A stretch of DNA of 64,000 nucleotides, taken from Desulfococcus sp041737845. GTDB taxonomy: Bacteria; Desulfobacterota; Desulfobacteria; Desulfobacterales; Desulfococcaceae. The position numbers and the translations under genes are program-made. This document shows, piece after piece, positions 62,923-64,000 of the stretch (position 1 is the stretch's first letter; every line of letters begins with the position of its first letter). The DNA lies in contig NZ_JBGSQX010000087.1 of assembly GCF_041737845.1 (NCBI RefSeq), positions 1 to 64,000 on the forward strand. The letters run 5' to 3'. The notes below the pieces were generated by a model. The model was not told the DNA's origin. It was given only the letters and a program-made list of their open reading frames with translations, and did no database searches.

Positions 62923-63582
62923 CGCCATGGCCGGCGGATGGCCGAAGGCCGCGGCCCGGATCGATTTGGCGGCATGGGTCAGGGGCAGGAGGGAGAGCAG
63001 CTTCTGCACCCACTCCGGCAGGCGCTCCACCGGGAAAAAGGTGCCGCCCAGGAATGCCATGGGGATGATCACGAAGCTGTTGATCATGGCCTGGTCCGCG
63101 TGGGATTTGACCAGCATCGCGAGGGCCACGGCCAGGGACGCGAAAACAAAGCTGTTCAGCAGAACGGCGGCCCAGAAGAGGGGATTGTAGGAGAGAAAAA
63201 CCCCGAAAAGTGCCCCCAGAACGAGAATGATGCACACGGACAGGATTGCCCGGGTCATTCCCGCCAGCACCTCTCCGGTCACATAGGCCATGTTGCTGAT
63301 GGGGGCGGCCTGGAATTCCTCGAAGATATGCCAGTAGAACCGGGCGATATTGATCTCGCTGGCGATGCCGAAGGCCTGGGTCATGCTGCTCATGGCCACC
63401 AGGCCCGGAATGAGGAATTCCGTATAGGTGCGGCCCTCGACCTGAACGTGGCCGCCCATGGCATACCCGAAGGCGATGAGATAGAGCAGCGGCGACACCG
63501 ACATGGAGGCGATCATTCTCGACAATCGCCGCTTCATGATCAGCATTTCCCGATAGTAGACGGCATGCCATCCCCGGATCAT
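62845..63582 (-). CDS. ABC-2 type exporter permease
   Basis: 245 residues with six hydrophobic segments. It has the ABC-2 pattern: MKRRLSRMIASMSVSPLLYLIAFG, FEEFQAAPISNMAYVTGEVLAG, and FVIIPMAFLGGTFFPVERLPEWVQKLLSLLPLTHAAKSIR. This matches DrrB/NodJ-like exporters of lipids, polysaccharides or drugs. Its start overlaps the ATPase gene by four bases. The 3' end lies inside the end of the convergent dinG-like gene. Confidence 0.9.
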   Translation of the reverse strand: MIRGWHAVYYREMLIMKRRLSRMIASMSVSPLLYLIAFGYAMGGHVQVEGRTYTEFLIPGLVAMSSMTQAFGIASEINIARFYWHIFEEFQAAPISNMAYVTGEVLAGMTRAILSVCIILVLGALFGVFLSYNPLFWAAVLLNSFVFASLAVALAMLVKSHADQAMINSFVIIPMAFLGGTFFPVERLPEWVQKLLSLLPLTHAAKSIRAAAFGHPPAMASYGILLGLGAVFFFAAFWCVNKARD

Positions 63583-64000
63583 TTGACCTTCTTTCCCGTC
63601 AGCGCCAGAAAAGCGTCCTCCAGGTTGACCCGACGCAGGCTGAAGCTGTCCTTCTGCTCGGTGATATAGCTTCCGGCGTCGTGCTGACTCTTGAAATAAT
63701 GCGTTTTCATCTCCCCGTCGAGAACCCGGTCAATGGCCCAGGCGCCGATTCTCGAGATCAGGTGTCGGGGCGTATCGATGGCCACGATGGCGCCTTCGTC
63801 CAGGAACGCGACCCGGTCCGCCAGAAACTCGGCCTCCTCGATGTAATGGGTTGTCAGAAAGATCGTGGCGCCGCTCTGCTGGATCTGTTTGATGAGCGCC
63901 CATATCCGCCTGCGGATGCTCGCGTCCAGGCCCACCGTCGGCTCATCGAGGAACAGGATCCTCGGGGAGTGGACGAGTGCCCTGGCGATCATGACCCTGC
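63579..64000 (-). CDS. ABC-2 exporter ATPase, 3' part
   Basis: The gene continues beyond the right edge: the frame is open through base 64000, with R-V before the first ATG at 63992, as in the helix that follows the LSGG motif. The visible part has RALVHSPRILFLDEPTVGLD (Walker B), the switch LTTHY and a DrrA-type C-terminal domain ending VNLEDAFLALTGK. Walker A and the signature are outside the window. It pairs with the permease downstream. Confidence 0.9.
   Translation of the reverse strand, partial: RVMIARALVHSPRILFLDEPTVGLDASIRRRIWALIKQIQQSGATIFLTTHYIEEAEFLADRVAFLDEGAIVAIDTPRHLISRIGAWAIDRVLDGEMKTHYFKSQHDAGSYITEQKDSFSLRRVNLEDAFLALTGKKVK

Overview
The window is GC-rich DNA from a Gram-negative bacterium: it carries Kdo-transferase, outer-membrane TolC-family, lipoprotein and RND-efflux genes. 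Three things make an anaerobic Desulfobacterota-type (sulfate-reducer-like) host the best guess: an anaerobic Ni-Fe carbon monoxide dehydrogenase operon, an acyl-CoA synthetase flanked by two NDP-forming-synthetase/GNAT proteins, and many large sensory kinases. This is an inference from gene content, not a phylogenetic result. The first 12 bases match the end of an Illumina adapter, so the left edge looks like the untrimmed end of a short-read contig.

Layout. 1-6 kb: waaA 3' end, algH, a small Cys protein on the minus strand, a bacterial dynamin-like GTPase, and the GDP-mannose to GDP-fucose pair gmd-fcl. 6-12.6 kb: a SNF2-type helicase, APS kinase and an AI-2E-family membrane protein; parts of this stretch look less GC-rich. 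12.6-19.2 kb: two large sensory kinases and a cation/proton antiporter fused to a PTS-IIA domain. The second kinase and the antiporter share an upstream sequence module. 19.2-25.5 kb: a CusCBA-like Cu(I)/Ag(I) efflux operon with a small extra periplasmic protein. 25.5-32.2 kb (minus strand): pgm, FAD oxidoreductase, CooF and CooS, then a conserved hypothetical and mscL. 32.4-35.4 kb: a decayed REP-associated (RAYT) transposase gene with its REP palindromes, next to a complete insertion sequence with inverted ends. 35.6-40.5 kb: methyltransferase, ATP-grasp enzyme and an ABC importer.

40.5-46.3 kb is a thiamine-precursor uptake locus. Two head-to-head TPP riboswitches, one per strand, control a ThiXYZ-type ABC importer on the left and a ThiW-EcfAA-EcfT ECF importer on the right. 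46.3-53.7 kb: an AMP-forming acyl-CoA synthetase with an excellent sigma-54 promoter and an upstream palindrome, flanked by two paralogous NDP-forming acyl-CoA synthetase/GNAT fusions. One fusion keeps the catalytic motifs; the other has lost part of its ATP-grasp domain and resembles a Pat-type lysine acetyltransferase. 53.7-57.5 kb (minus): a soluble FtsH/M41-like protease carrying an extra, apparently dead, ClpB-like AAA domain, then an acyl carrier protein and a quinone oxidoreductase. 57.7-64 kb: ChaN-like lipoprotein, a response-regulator/kinase hybrid, a DinG-type helicase, and an ABC-2 exporter running off the right edge.

Points most worth following: the dead-AAA/FtsH-like protease; the active/degenerate acetyltransferase pair around a sigma-54-driven acyl-CoA synthetase; the divergent TPP riboswitch pair; the RAYT gene that has absorbed its own REP as an in-frame 6-residue repeat; and a heptamer-repeat family that supplies the stop codons of two unrelated genes.
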